From positions 17,825 through 47,463 of the forward strand of contig DBBR01000072.1 of the NCBI GenBank assembly GCA_002292325.1: a DNA stretch of 29,639 nucleotides, in the 5' to 3' direction. This document shows positions 1-9,023 of the stretch, piece after piece. Source of the DNA: Flavobacteriales bacterium UBA979 (lineage in GTDB: Bacteria > Bacteroidota > Bacteroidia > Flavobacteriales_D > Sanyastnellaceae). Every line of letters begins with the position of its first letter. The stretch's first letter is position 1. The notes below the pieces were generated by a model that saw only the letters and a program-made list of their open reading frames with translations, searched no databases and was not told the DNA's origin. The translations under genes and the position numbers were made by a program.

Positions 1-265
1 ATAGCGGAAGGTGCCTGCGATTGCGACGGCAACGTCTTAGATGCTTTGGGCGTTTGCGGCGGTTCATGCACAGCAGACGTCAATGACAACGGAATTTGTG
101 ACGATGCAGAAAACCTAGGCTGCATGGATTCGACGGCTTGCAACTATGATCCTGACGCGACCCAAGATGATGGTTCGTGCGCTGTGGAAGACGAGTGCGG
201 CGAGTGCGGTGGTGATGGGATAGCGGAAGGTGCTTGCGATTGCGACGGCAATGTACCTGATGCAT
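1..265 (+). repeat. Second, 219-nt coding repeat that continues upstream of the window
   Basis: The first ~32 bases (ATAGCGGAAGGTGCCTGCGA onward) recur with few changes from base 220, giving a 73-codon offset. Both copies encode the IAEGACDCDGNV segment. Only the tail of the first copy lies in the window, so the array extends upstream. Confidence 0.65.
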
Positions 266-2451
266 GCGGAAATTGCGGGGAAACGGGAATTCTTGGTTGC
301 GGTATCACGCAAGCCTGTAATTTTGATCCAGCAGCCTCGTGTTTTGATAATGACTTGTGTGAATTTGAGTCATGTGCGGGATGCCTTGATGAAGATGCTT
401 GCAATTATGATGGAGATGCAATCTTCCCCGGATTGTGCGAATACCCTGAGATTGCATACCAGGATTGCGACGGAAATTGCCTGCCTGAGTTTGATGCCAA
501 TGAAAATGGAATCTGTGATCCCGAGGAAGTTCCAGGGTGCATGGATGAAAATGCGGTAAACTTTAATCCGGAAGCAAACGTTGACAACGGCACGTGTCTC
601 ATCATCAATGTCGGCTGCGGAAACCCTGCGGCCTGCAATTATGATCCATTGGTGACCGTTAATGCAGCTGGATTGTGTGACTTCCCTGAAACCATTTTTC
701 AAGATTGTGACGGAAATTGTTTCAATGATACCGACGGGGATGGCGTTTGTGACGAAATGGAGATTGCTGGATGTACCGTTCCAGGTCCGGGATACAGCCC
801 GTGGGCTACGGATGATGACGGCTCATGCCCAGTCGGAGGATGTACCATTCCTTCTCCAGTTTTTGCTTGTAACTACGATCCAGATGCGGATTTTCTAATC
901 ATCACGGATTGCACAACACCACCTTGTACGGGAAATATAGAGGGTTCTCCTACTCCGGAGGGAATGCTTTCCCCTGGATGTACAGATTCGTTTGCCTGCA
1001 ATTTTGATCCGCTTGCGACAGAAGATGACAATAGTTGTGAATACACGACTTGCTTGGGATGCACCGATGCAGAAGCATGCAACTACGATGCAGAAGCGGT
1101 GTATAACGATGGCTCCTGTGAATACGCAAGCTGTGCTATTCCTGGTTGCATGAATTCCAACGCATGCAATTATGACGACCAAGCAACTGAAAACGATGGA
1201 AGTTGCGAATATTCATCTTGTTTAGGCTGTACAGACCCATCTGCCGATAATTATGATCCAACGGCAACATTGGACGACGGTTCATGTACAACACTTGGAT
1301 GCAATATCGAGACAGCATGCAATTATGATGAAACTGCGACGGCTTATGATGGCTCATGTGAATTTACTACTTGCCAAGGGTGTATGAATGCGGCTGCTTG
1401 TGACTACGATCCAGGAGCTACGATCGCAGGTACATGCGATTATTTGACTTGCGCAGGGTGCACAGATTCCACGGCCGATAATTTTGATGAGGCGGCTACC
1501 CAAGATGATGGGTCGTGTATTTATACTGGATGCGCAATATCCTTCGCATGCAATTATGATCCTCAAGTCAACAACCCCGATGTTTCTTCATGCGAATTTG
1601 CTGACTACGCGTTGGATTGCGCTGGCAACTGCGTGAACGATGCGGATGGTGATGGCCTTTGCGATGAATTCGAGGTAGGTGGCTGCACCGATTCATGTGC
1701 TTGCAACTATGATAGCTCATCGACGGACGACGACGGCTCCTGCACATATGCTGAGAGCGGATTCGACTGTGATGGCAACTGCTTGTTTGATGAGGACAAC
1801 GACCAAATCTGCGACCAGGATGAAGTGACGGGCTGCCAAGACGCGAGCGCTTGTAACTACGACTCGTCTGCAACGGATGAAGGTTACTGTGATTATGCAG
1901 ACGCGGGTTACGATTGCGCTGGCAACTGCGTGAACGATGCCGATCAAGATGGCATCTGCGACGAGTTTGAAGTAGCGGGCTGCACGAACAGTTCAGCGTG
2001 CAACTTTGATGCAGACGCAACAGACGACGACGGCTCTTGCACGTATGCGGAGAGCGGCTTCGATTGCGATGGCGACTGCCTTGTAGATTCTGACGGTGAC
2101 CAAATCTGCGACCAGGATGAAGTGACGGGCTGCCAAGACGCGAGCGCTTGCAACTACGACTCTTCTGCAACGGATGAAGGTTACTGTGATTATGCCGATG
2201 CGGGTTACGATTGCGATGGCAACTGCGTGAACGATGCAGACGGTGATGGGGTATGCGATGAAAACGAGGTCAGCGGATGTACGGATGAAGAAGCCGTTAA
2301 CTACCAGCCACTCGCAACGAACAGTTCAGATAATTGTTTGTATCCAGAGGACTTCGAGCCAGATTGCCTCTTTGACTACTCAGGTGATGATTATGTAGGT
2401 ACAGCAGATTTGCTTCTATTCTTGGCCAACATTGGCACATCATGTGATTGA
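1..2451 (+). CDS. Large secreted cysteine-rich repeat protein, 3' part (5' end outside window)
   Basis: The reading frame is open from base 1, so the gene begins upstream; a TTG at 46 is internal, not a start. About 816 residues are visible. They consist of some twenty copies of a cysteine-rich motif, roughly GCxDxxACNYDxxAT followed by DDGSC, alternating with acidic DxDGDGxCDExE segments that resemble thrombospondin type-3 or EF-hand calcium loops, and CDCDGN stretches. Such Asp/Cys-rich arrays are common in secreted giant proteins of Flavobacteriales. The protein ends in a single dockerin-like EF-hand segment (DYSGDDYVGTADLL) followed by a short tail; no T9SS sorting domain is visible. An extracellular, disulfide- and calcium-stabilised adhesin or matrix role is inference. 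A strong terminator follows, so this is the last gene of its transcript. The exact function is unknown. Confidence 0.9.
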   Translation: MAEGACDCDGNVLDALGVCGGSCTADVNDNGICDDAENLGCMDSTACNYDPDATQDDGSCAVEDECGECGGDGIAEGACDCDGNVPDACGNCGETGILGCGITQACNFDPAASCFDNDLCEFESCAGCLDEDACNYDGDAIFPGLCEYPEIAYQDCDGNCLPEFDANENGICDPEEVPGCMDENAVNFNPEANVDNGTCLIINVGCGNPAACNYDPLVTVNAAGLCDFPETIFQDCDGNCFNDTDGDGVCDEMEIAGCTVPGPGYSPWATDDDGSCPVGGCTIPSPVFACNYDPDADFLIITDCTTPPCTGNIEGSPTPEGMLSPGCTDSFACNFDPLATEDDNSCEYTTCLGCTDAEACNYDAEAVYNDGSCEYASCAIPGCMNSNACNYDDQATENDGSCEYSSCLGCTDPSADNYDPTATLDDGSCTTLGCNIETACNYDETATAYDGSCEFTTCQGCMNAAACDYDPGATIAGTCDYLTCAGCTDSTADNFDEAATQDDGSCIYTGCAISFACNYDPQVNNPDVSSCEFADYALDCAGNCVNDADGDGLCDEFEVGGCTDSCACNYDSSSTDDDGSCTYAESGFDCDGNCLFDEDNDQICDQDEVTGCQDASACNYDSSATDEGYCDYADAGYDCAGNCVNDADQDGICDEFEVAGCTNSSACNFDADATDDDGSCTYAESGFDCDGDCLVDSDGDQICDQDEVTGCQDASACNYDSSATDEGYCDYADAGYDCDGNCVNDADGDGVCDENEVSGCTDEEAVNYQPLATNSSDNCLYPEDFEPDCLFDYSGDDYVGTADLLLFLANIGTSCD
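1627..2262 (+). repeat. Tandem 297-nt coding repeat (two full copies plus a partial third)
   Basis: Copy 1 runs 1627-1923, copy 2 1924-2220, and a decaying third copy starts at 2221. Each begins with AACTGCGTGAACGATGC. The stretch 1801-1940 is almost identical to 2098-2237, with only a few substitutions, whereas the first half of each unit has diverged more. The period is 99 codons, so reading frame is kept and two motif pairs are added per unit. This indicates a fairly recent duplication or gene conversion inside the array. Confidence 0.85.
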
Positions 2452-2470
2452 TTGATTGACATAAGAACAG

Positions 2471-2506
2471 AGCCCCTCGTTTTGTGGAAAAAACGAGGGG
2501 CTTTTT
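2471..2506 (+). terminator. Strong Rho-independent terminator
   Basis: A perfect 13-bp stem (AGCCCCTCGTTTT at 2471-2483 pairing with AAAACGAGGGGCT at 2490-2502) has a 6-nt loop and runs into a T tract at 2502-2506. It lies 19 nt after the stop of the repeat protein and insulates it from parE. The rest of the 2452-2545 gap shows nothing clear beyond a weak promoter-like TAATTTCG at 2532-2539. Confidence 0.93.
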
Positions 2507-2545
2507 GTTCGTGCCCTGTCCTGATAAACCCTAATTTCGCTGGCT

Positions 2546-4399
2546 ATGGCGGGACAAGAGCAGGTTTCATACACAGAGGATAACATTCGTTCACTGGACT
2601 GGAAGGAGCACATCCGAATGCGTCCGGGAATGTACATAGGTAAATTGGGTGACGGCCAATCTGCTGATGACGGTATCTACGTGCTTTTGAAGGAGATCAT
2701 TGACAATTGCATCGATGAACATGCCATGGGCCATGGCAAGAGTGTACGGATTCACATCCGTGAGGGCGAAGTGAAAGTGAGGGATTTTGGTCGTGGAATA
2801 CCCTTGGGAAAAGTGGTTGATGTAGTATCCAAAATCAATACAGGAGGTAAATACGATTCACGTGCTTTCAAGAAGTCAGTGGGGCTCAATGGAGTAGGAG
2901 CGAAAGCCGTGAACGCGCTTTCTGTGGATTTTGTAGTGGAGAGTTTCCGTGAGGGACAAGCGAAGCGCGCAGATTTCACACGTGGAGAATTGACGAATGA
3001 CGCGAAATTGGCCGCAACGGAGGAACGGAATGGTACGTTGATTTCTTTTCGGCCTGATACCGAAGTTTTCAAGGCCTACAGCTACCGAATGGAGCATGTG
3101 GAACGGCTGCTCTGGAATTATGCTTACTTGAATACCAACTTGGCACTTTACCTCAACGGTGAGAAATTCAAAAGTGACAATGGGCTCAAAGACCTGTTAA
3201 ACAATAATTTAGGTACAGACCCTAGGTATCCGATCATCCATCTCGTAGGAGAAGATATCGAAGTCGCAGTTGCCCACACGGATGCATACGGTGAAGATTA
3301 CCAAAGCTTTGTCAATGGTCAGTTCACGCCACAGGGAGGTACACACCAATCAGCCTTTCGCGAAGCCTACGTCCGTGTGGTTCGAGATTTTTTTGGAAAG
3401 GACTATGATTCAGCGGACATACGCAGCGGAATTTCAGCAGCTTTTGCCATTAAAGTCGAAGAGCCGGTTTTTGAGTCTCAGACCAAAACAAAACTTGGTT
3501 CCGCTGACATGGGACCGAATCGTCCGACCCTGAAGACTTTTGTCTACGATTTCATGAAGCGTGAGCTGGACAATTTCTTGCATCGGAACCCAGACTCCGC
3601 GCAACTCCTCCAAGGGCGCATCTTGCAAAGTGAAAGGGAGCGCAAGGATTTGGCTGGAATCAAGAAGTTAGCCCGTGAACGGGCAAAGAAATCCAATGTT
3701 CACAATAAAAAATTGAGGGATTGTCGGATTCATCTGGGAGATAGTAAAAAGGAAAGAAACGGAGAATCTACGCTTTTCATTACGGAGGGTGATTCAGCTT
3801 CAGGATCAATAACCAAGGCACGAGATGTCCAGACACAGGCGGTGTTTAGCCTGAAGGGCAAACCATTGAATTGTTTTGGCCTCACCAAGAAAGTGGTTTA
3901 TGAAAACGAGGAATTCAACTTACTTCAAGCCGCTTTAAACATTGAAGATGGTTTAGATAATTTACGCTACAACAATGTGGTGATTGCGACGGATGCGGAT
4001 GTCGATGGCATGCACATCCGGCTGCTGCTCATCACTTTCTTTTTGCAGTTCTTTCCTGACTTGGTCAAACGCGGACACTTATATGTGCTGCAAACTCCTT
4101 TGTTTCGGGTCAGGAATAAAAAGGAAACATCGTATTGTTACAGTGAAACGGAAAAGCAAGATGCCCTCAAAGCACTTGGAGCTAAATCAGAGATTACGCG
4201 TTTCAAGGGGCTCGGAGAAATCAGTCCGGATGAATTCAGCCATTTCATCGGAGAAGACATCCGCCTTGATCCAGTGGTGATTGGAAAGGAGAGTCGCATA
4301 AAGGAAATGATGACCTTTTTCATGGGGAAGAACACCCCGGACCGACAGAGCTTCATCATAGAAAACCTGCGTGTCGAGAAAGATTTGTTAGAAGAATGA
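2546..4399 (+). CDS. parE: DNA topoisomerase IV subunit B (ParE), ATPase subunit
   Basis: ParE is the ATP-hydrolysing half of topoisomerase IV, which decatenates daughter chromosomes with ParC. The 617 residues show the GHKL ATPase signature ([11 protein letters not shown], with E50, N54 and D57), DFGRGIP at 80-86, the glycine-rich lid GLNGVGAK at 113-120, a QTK loop (SQTKTKLG), and the TOPRIM residues EGDSASG at 414-420 and DADVDG at 483-488. The length and the FSLKGKPLN segment fit the Bacteroidota ParE branch rather than GyrB. Its stop codon overlaps the parC start (ATGA, 4396-4399), so the two subunits are probably translationally coupled. GyrB is the alternative name to exclude, but the pairing with a ParC-like protein makes ParE much more likely. 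Confidence 0.93.
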   Translation: MAGQEQVSYTEDNIRSLDWKEHIRMRPGMYIGKLGDGQSADDGIYVLLKEIIDNCIDEHAMGHGKSVRIHIREGEVKVRDFGRGIPLGKVVDVVSKINTGGKYDSRAFKKSVGLNGVGAKAVNALSVDFVVESFREGQAKRADFTRGELTNDAKLAATEERNGTLISFRPDTEVFKAYSYRMEHVERLLWNYAYLNTNLALYLNGEKFKSDNGLKDLLNNNLGTDPRYPIIHLVGEDIEVAVAHTDAYGEDYQSFVNGQFTPQGGTHQSAFREAYVRVVRDFFGKDYDSADIRSGISAAFAIKVEEPVFESQTKTKLGSADMGPNRPTLKTFVYDFMKRELDNFLHRNPDSAQLLQGRILQSERERKDLAGIKKLARERAKKSNVHNKKLRDCRIHLGDSKKERNGESTLFITEGDSASGSITKARDVQTQAVFSLKGKPLNCFGLTKKVVYENEEFNLLQAALNIEDGLDNLRYNNVVIATDADVDGMHIRLLLITFFLQFFPDLVKRGHLYVLQTPLFRVRNKKETSYCYSETEKQDALKALGAKSEITRFKGLGEISPDEFSHFIGEDIRLDPVVIGKESRIKEMMTFFMGKNTPDRQSFIIENLRVEKDLLEE

Positions 4400-7152
4400 G
4401 CGAAGAATTGACCCCGTTGAATCCGGATGAGAACGATGCTGCAAACGATTCTCTAGGAGCTCCTGAAGAAGGTTTAGAGCGTGTCATTCAGGTGTCTGGG
4501 ATGTACAATAATTACTTCCTTGATTATGCCTCCTACGTCATTTTGGAGCGGGCAGTTCCGCACCAGGATGATGGTTTGAAGCCCGTGCAGCGTCGCATTT
4601 TGCATAGTCTGGACGAAATGGATGATGGGCGATTCCATAAGGTGGCGAACGTCATCGGGAACACCATGAAATTTCACCCGCATGGGGACGCTTCCATCGG
4701 AGATGCATTGGTGCAAATAGGGCAGAAAGACTTGTTGCTGGATTGCCAAGGCAACTGGGGAAATATCCTCACAGGAGATCGAGCGGCCGCGCCTCGTTAC
4801 ATCGAAGTGCGATTAAGCAAGCTCGGGAAGGAGGTACTCTTCAATCCCAAAACGACGACTTGGTTGATGAGTTATGATGGCCGGAACAAGGAACCAGAAA
4901 CCTTGCCTGTCAAGTTTCCTTTGCTCCTCGCTTCAGGAGTGGAAGGCATTGCCGTTGGGCTCGCATGTAAGACGCTGCCGCATAACTTTTTGGAATTGAT
5001 TGATGCCAGCATTTCTTCCCTTCAGGGAAAAAGTTTCAAGCTGTATCCAGATTTCCCGACGGGCGGCACCGCCGATGTAGAAAATTACAATGACGGATTG
5101 CGGGGGGGGAAAGTTCGTGTTCGTGGCAGGATTGAAAAGGAAGATAACAAGACCCTCGTGATACGGGAGTTGCCTTTTGGCGTGACGACGAGTTCGCTGA
5201 TTGAAAGCATTCTTAAAGCCAATGACAAAGGCAAGATTAAGATCAAGCGGGTAGAGGACAATACGGCCAACGAGGTTGAAATCGTAGTACATCTCGCTAA
5301 TAACGTGAGTCCCGATAAGATGATTGGCGCATTGTATGCGTTTACGGATTGCGAGGTCTCGATCTCGCCAAACTCCACCGTCATACTGAATGACAAGCCT
5401 CAGTTTTTGGGTGTGACTGAGCTGCTCAAGATTTCTACAGAACGAACCAAGCAATTGCTTCAGTTGGAGTTGGAAATAGAGCTGGGGGAGTTGCAAGAAA
5501 AATGGCATTTTGCCTCTTTGGAAAAAATCTTCATTGAGAACCGAGTTTACCGCGATATAGAGGAATGCGAGACGTGGGAAGAGATTCTGAAGACCATCCA
5601 CATTGGCCTAAAACCGCATACCGCTCATTTATTGCGGGAGGTGACCGATGAGGATGTGACGCGTTTGACAGAAATTCGGATCAAGCGGATCTCTAAATTT
5701 GATGGGTTTAAAGCGGATCGTCTCATTGAGGGACTGGTAGGCGACATCAGTCAGGTGAAGCACCACTTAGATCATTTGACTGAATATGCCGTCGAGTGGT
5801 TCAAAATGCTCAAAAAGAAATACGGGGAAGGCCGAGAGCGCAAGACACAATTGCGTTCGTTTGAATCCATATCTCGATCTGCCGTGGCTGTGGCAAATGT
5901 GAAACTCTATGCCCAAATGGAAGAGGGATTCGTGGGGCATGGATTGAAAAGGGGTGAAGGGGAATTGGTTTGTGAGTGCAGTGACATAGATGACATCATC
6001 GTGATCCGCAAAGACGGTGTCTTGCAGGTGAGCAAAGTCAGTCAAAAGGCATTCTTTGGCAAAGACATCCTTCACGTCGGTGTTTGGAAGAGGGGAGACG
6101 AGCGCACCGTTTACAATTGCATCTACCTCGATGGCGCGACGGGACGAAGCCTAGTCAAACGCTTCAACGTGCCGGCGATTACCCGGGACAGGGAGTACAA
6201 CATTACGAAGGGGACACCCAAATCAAGGCTTCTTTATTTCACCGCGAACCCGAATGGTGAGGCAGAAATCGTCACCGTTTTCTTGCGAAATAGCGCGCGA
6301 TTGAAGAAATTGAAATTCGATTTGGACTTTACGGAAATGTCCATTCGAGGCAGAGGAGCAGGAGGGAACCTGGTTTCCAAAAACCCCATCCGCAAAATTG
6401 AAATGACCGAAGAAGGAGTATCCACCTTGGGTGCACGAAAGGTCTGGTACGATGAAACAGTGCGCACACTCAATGCCGACGGAAGGGGTGAATTGTTGGG
6501 TGAATTCATGGCGGATGATCGCATCGTGGTCTTTCTTTCTTCGGGAGAATACTTGTTTACGAGCTTTGACCTGAGCACGCGATTTGATGATAAGATGATT
6601 CACCTTGAAAAGTGGCATCCTAAGCGTCCTGTGTCCGTGGTTTATTTCGAAGGGGAAAAGGAAGAATGGTATGTCAAGCGGTTTTATGCTGAGCTGGTGC
6701 AGAAACCTTTTTCATTCATTGGCGACCATGAAGGCTCTCGACTCGGTGTGCTTTCCACGGCTCATCACCCCATGGTTAGAATTCGATTCAATCGTCGATT
6801 TAAGGAGACAAGAGACCGCGAAGATGAGGTTTTTGATGCGTCGGGTTTTATAGCCATCAAGGGCGCACGTGCCATCGGAAATAAATTGAGCGCCATGCCG
6901 GTTACGGAAGTCCAATTGGACGCTTTGGATGAACAAAAAGAGGCGGATGCCCAAAAGAAATGGTTGTCAGAGGTGATGCCGGCATCAGCCCCAAAAGAAG
7001 ATATGTTGGAAAAACCGCTCGATGCGGGAGCCCAGACTTCGGATCAAAAGGATGAACCAGCTCCCCCTTCTGCTCATTCCGGGCTAGAGAATAAAGAGAA
7101 AGGATCATCTGAAGACGAGGATGGAGGTCCGCTGCAACCTACGCTTTTCTGA
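4396..7152 (+). CDS. parC: DNA topoisomerase IV subunit A (ParC)
   Basis: ParC is the DNA-cleaving subunit of topoisomerase IV. Near the N-terminus are [20 protein letters not shown], the winged-helix segment [14 protein letters not shown] and the catalytic tyrosine in [11 protein letters not shown] (Y135). The middle and C-terminal parts fit the tower, coiled-coil and degenerate beta-propeller of ParC. No GyrA-box (QRRGGKG) is visible, which argues against GyrA. At 918 residues it is long for ParC; part of the excess is a low-complexity acidic tail from about residue 868, ending in QPTLF. An 8-G run at 5102-5109 lies in the coding sequence but the frame is intact. The start overlaps the parE stop. 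Confidence 0.93.
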   Translation: MSEELTPLNPDENDAANDSLGAPEEGLERVIQVSGMYNNYFLDYASYVILERAVPHQDDGLKPVQRRILHSLDEMDDGRFHKVANVIGNTMKFHPHGDASIGDALVQIGQKDLLLDCQGNWGNILTGDRAAAPRYIEVRLSKLGKEVLFNPKTTTWLMSYDGRNKEPETLPVKFPLLLASGVEGIAVGLACKTLPHNFLELIDASISSLQGKSFKLYPDFPTGGTADVENYNDGLRGGKVRVRGRIEKEDNKTLVIRELPFGVTTSSLIESILKANDKGKIKIKRVEDNTANEVEIVVHLANNVSPDKMIGALYAFTDCEVSISPNSTVILNDKPQFLGVTELLKISTERTKQLLQLELEIELGELQEKWHFASLEKIFIENRVYRDIEECETWEEILKTIHIGLKPHTAHLLREVTDEDVTRLTEIRIKRISKFDGFKADRLIEGLVGDISQVKHHLDHLTEYAVEWFKMLKKKYGEGRERKTQLRSFESISRSAVAVANVKLYAQMEEGFVGHGLKRGEGELVCECSDIDDIIVIRKDGVLQVSKVSQKAFFGKDILHVGVWKRGDERTVYNCIYLDGATGRSLVKRFNVPAITRDREYNITKGTPKSRLLYFTANPNGEAEIVTVFLRNSARLKKLKFDLDFTEMSIRGRGAGGNLVSKNPIRKIEMTEEGVSTLGARKVWYDETVRTLNADGRGELLGEFMADDRIVVFLSSGEYLFTSFDLSTRFDDKMIHLEKWHPKRPVSVVYFEGEKEEWYVKRFYAELVQKPFSFIGDHEGSRLGVLSTAHHPMVRIRFNRRFKETRDREDEVFDASGFIAIKGARAIGNKLSAMPVTEVQLDALDEQKEADAQKKWLSEVMPASAPKEDMLEKPLDAGAQTSDQKDEPAPPSAHSGLENKEKGSSEDEDGGPLQPTLF

Positions 7153-7167
7153 AATCAAATACGGCAC

Positions 7168-8646
7168 ATGAAGAATTTAAACTCAACGGCACTGCGCTTC
7201 AAAGGAGGTCAATCAATTTTAAGGGGCTTTATTCTTTCTATTGGCATTTCGGTGATGGTGGCTTGTGGCGGTTTGCCTACAAACGATTCCACAACGGAGG
7301 CGAATACCGTTGGCCAAGGCTTGGAGGAGGATGCGCTGGTGCATCCAAAGTGGTCCACCAATGCCACCATTTATGAGGTAAATGTGAGGCAGCATACGCC
7401 GGAAGGAACGTTTCTGGCTTTGATAGAGGACTTCCCACGGCTCAAGGCTCTGGGGGTGGATATTTTGTGGTTGATGCCCATCCATCCCATTGGGGAGGTC
7501 AACCGTAAAGGCGGTGAGAACAAAGACAATTACATGGTTTCTCCTGGTTCTTCCAGTTTAGGGAGCCCGTACAGTGTCAAAGATTACTATGCCGTTCATC
7601 CCGACTTTGGGACGAAAGAAGACTTGAAAAAGCTCACATCCGCTGCGCACGAATTGGGCATGAAAGTTATTCTTGATTGGGTTGCTAACCATACGGCCTT
7701 CGATAGCGAATGGACGAGCTCTCATCTTGAGTATTTTCTACTGGATAATGCAGGGAATTTGCAACCTCCTTCGGGCACGGATTGGTGGGATGTGACTCAA
7801 TTGGATTGGGCCAATGGTAAACAAACGGGTTTGTATGATGCGATGGCTGATGCCTTGGAGTTTTGGGTACGGGAATGTGATATAGATGGCTACCGGTGCG
7901 ATGTTGCCGAAAAGGTCCCCACTGATTTTTGGGAAAAAGCCCGGAGACAAATGGAACGGGTCAACCCGGAAATCTTTATGCTCGCTGAAGCTGAAGTGCC
8001 AGAACATCACCTCCGTGCATTCGATATGTCCTATGGCTGGGAAATGCACCACATCATGAATCAAGTTGCCAAAGGCGAATGGTCGGTGGATTCGATCATG
8101 GCAGCCGTTCCTCGACAGCTCGAACGATTTGGCCCAGATGCGTACCGCATGATGTTCATAACGAACCATGACGAAAACAGTTGGAATGGAACGATTCAGG
8201 AACGGATGGCCCCCAACGGTGATGCCATGGCAGTGCTTTCAGGCACGTTGATGGGAATGCCGCTGGTCTACAGTGGGCAAGAAGCCGCCAATTCAAAGCG
8301 ATTGCGCTTTTTTGAAAAAGACACGGTGGATTGGGGAGGGTATGACAAGACAGATTTATACCAAACGATCAATGAATTGCATCACCGTCATCCAGCGTTG
8401 TGGAATGGTGCGGTGGGCGCACAGCCAGAGTTTTATACCATCGATTCAGACGACGCAATGGCTTGGAAGCGCAAAGTTGAATCAAATGAGGTGATCACAG
8501 CTGTGAATCTCTCAAGTGAACCCATTACGATGGAGCTTGAATTGGATGCTACTTACCGAACTGAATGGGGCGGCATGGATGCGGAGATGTTCGTAGAAAT
8601 TCCAGCTCATAGCGCAGGTGTTTGGTCAAAAGGCTCAGAACAATGA
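7168..8646 (+). CDS. GH13 alpha-amylase family lipoprotein
   Basis: This is a predicted envelope-anchored glycoside hydrolase of family GH13, acting on alpha-glucans or maltodextrins. A signal peptide with hydrophobic core at about 20-32 ends in a lipobox-like VAC, placing the lipid anchor on C33. The (beta/alpha)8 barrel motifs are in order: VILDWVANH (167-175), GYRCDVAE with nucleophile D245, FMLAEAE with acid/base E274, and FITNHDENSW with D335. The closing part (about 440-492) looks like the usual C-terminal beta domain. It follows parC by 15 nt, and its stop overlaps the mgsA start (ATGA at 8643-8646). Exact specificity (alpha-amylase, neopullulanase-like or maltogenic) cannot be told from sequence alone. 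Confidence 0.88.
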   Translation: MKNLNSTALRFKGGQSILRGFILSIGISVMVACGGLPTNDSTTEANTVGQGLEEDALVHPKWSTNATIYEVNVRQHTPEGTFLALIEDFPRLKALGVDILWLMPIHPIGEVNRKGGENKDNYMVSPGSSSLGSPYSVKDYYAVHPDFGTKEDLKKLTSAAHELGMKVILDWVANHTAFDSEWTSSHLEYFLLDNAGNLQPPSGTDWWDVTQLDWANGKQTGLYDAMADALEFWVRECDIDGYRCDVAEKVPTDFWEKARRQMERVNPEIFMLAEAEVPEHHLRAFDMSYGWEMHHIMNQVAKGEWSVDSIMAAVPRQLERFGPDAYRMMFITNHDENSWNGTIQERMAPNGDAMAVLSGTLMGMPLVYSGQEAANSKRLRFFEKDTVDWGGYDKTDLYQTINELHHRHPALWNGAVGAQPEFYTIDSDDAMAWKRKVESNEVITAVNLSSEPITMELELDATYRTEWGGMDAEMFVEIPAHSAGVWSKGSEQ

Positions 8647-9023
8647 ATCGCCCGACGGTTGCACTCATTGCGCACGATGGAAAAAAGGATGCGCTCGTCG
8701 AATTCGTCCAAGCCAATCAACCTTGGTTTGAGAAGTTTGATTTGATTGGCACGGGCACAACTGGAGGGCGCATCGCCTCCCTTGGTATTCAAATCGAATG
8801 CTTGGCAAGCGGTCCCTTAGGCGGAGATGCACAAATTGCTTCGCGCATTACAGAGAACCGAGTTCAAGCGGTGATCTTTTTTAGGGATCCGATGGGCAAA
8901 CATCCGCATGAGCCGGACATCAACATGCTGCTCCGGCAATGTGACGTCCACAATGTTCCATTGGCCACGAATTATGCTACTGCAAGCCTGCTTATCGGCC
9001 GCAGCGCTCTAGTAAGCGAATGA
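8643..9023 (+). CDS. mgsA: Methylglyoxal synthase
   Basis: MgsA converts dihydroxyacetone phosphate to methylglyoxal and phosphate, a bypass of lower glycolysis used when sugar phosphates pile up. The 126-residue protein shows ALIAHDGKKDALV (H11, D12), the phosphate-binding LIGTGTTGGRI, SGPLGGDAQIA with the catalytic aspartate D62, FFRDPMGKHPHEPD with H89 and D92, and LATNYATA. These match the residues known from the E. coli enzyme. The ATG at 8643 is preferred over an upstream in-frame GTG at 8622, because it begins right at the conserved beta strand and overlaps the amylase stop as ATGA. It in turn overlaps prmC by ATGA at 9020-9023. Confidence 0.95.
   Translation: MNRPTVALIAHDGKKDALVEFVQANQPWFEKFDLIGTGTTGGRIASLGIQIECLASGPLGGDAQIASRITENRVQAVIFFRDPMGKHPHEPDINMLLRQCDVHNVPLATNYATASLLIGRSALVSE

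Noticed and set aside
1568..2170. 200-codon open frame on the minus strand inside the repeat protein
   Set aside because: It mirrors the repetitive codon pattern of the plus-strand gene; its translation is a low-complexity Arg/Ser/His sequence without domain, signal or start context.
1..2451. Regularly repeated DNA that might be read as a CRISPR array
   Set aside because: Repeats are degenerate, in frame and coding throughout, with no constant-length direct repeats and unique spacers; no cas genes are nearby.
2532..2539. TAATTTCG as a parE promoter
   Set aside because: It has one mismatch to TAnnTTTG, lies only 6 nt from the ATG, and has no -33 element; too weak to list as a feature.
5102..5109. 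Run of eight G residues in parC as a phase-variation site (also seven G at 14311-14317 in the exonuclease gene)
   Set aside because: Both frames are intact, the parC product is essential, and the tracts are short; nothing suggests switching.
4933..5601. 222-codon minus-strand frame within parC
   Set aside because: It lies wholly inside a highly conserved essential gene in the opposite frame and shows no recognisable family.
2546..7152. Naming the topoisomerase pair gyrB/gyrA
   Set aside because: Length of the B subunit, absence of a GyrA-box in the A subunit, and the adjacent overlapping arrangement fit parE/parC better.
8622..8642. Earlier GTG start for mgsA at 8622
   Set aside because: It adds seven residues without family similarity; the ATG at 8643 overlaps the amylase stop and begins at the conserved first strand.
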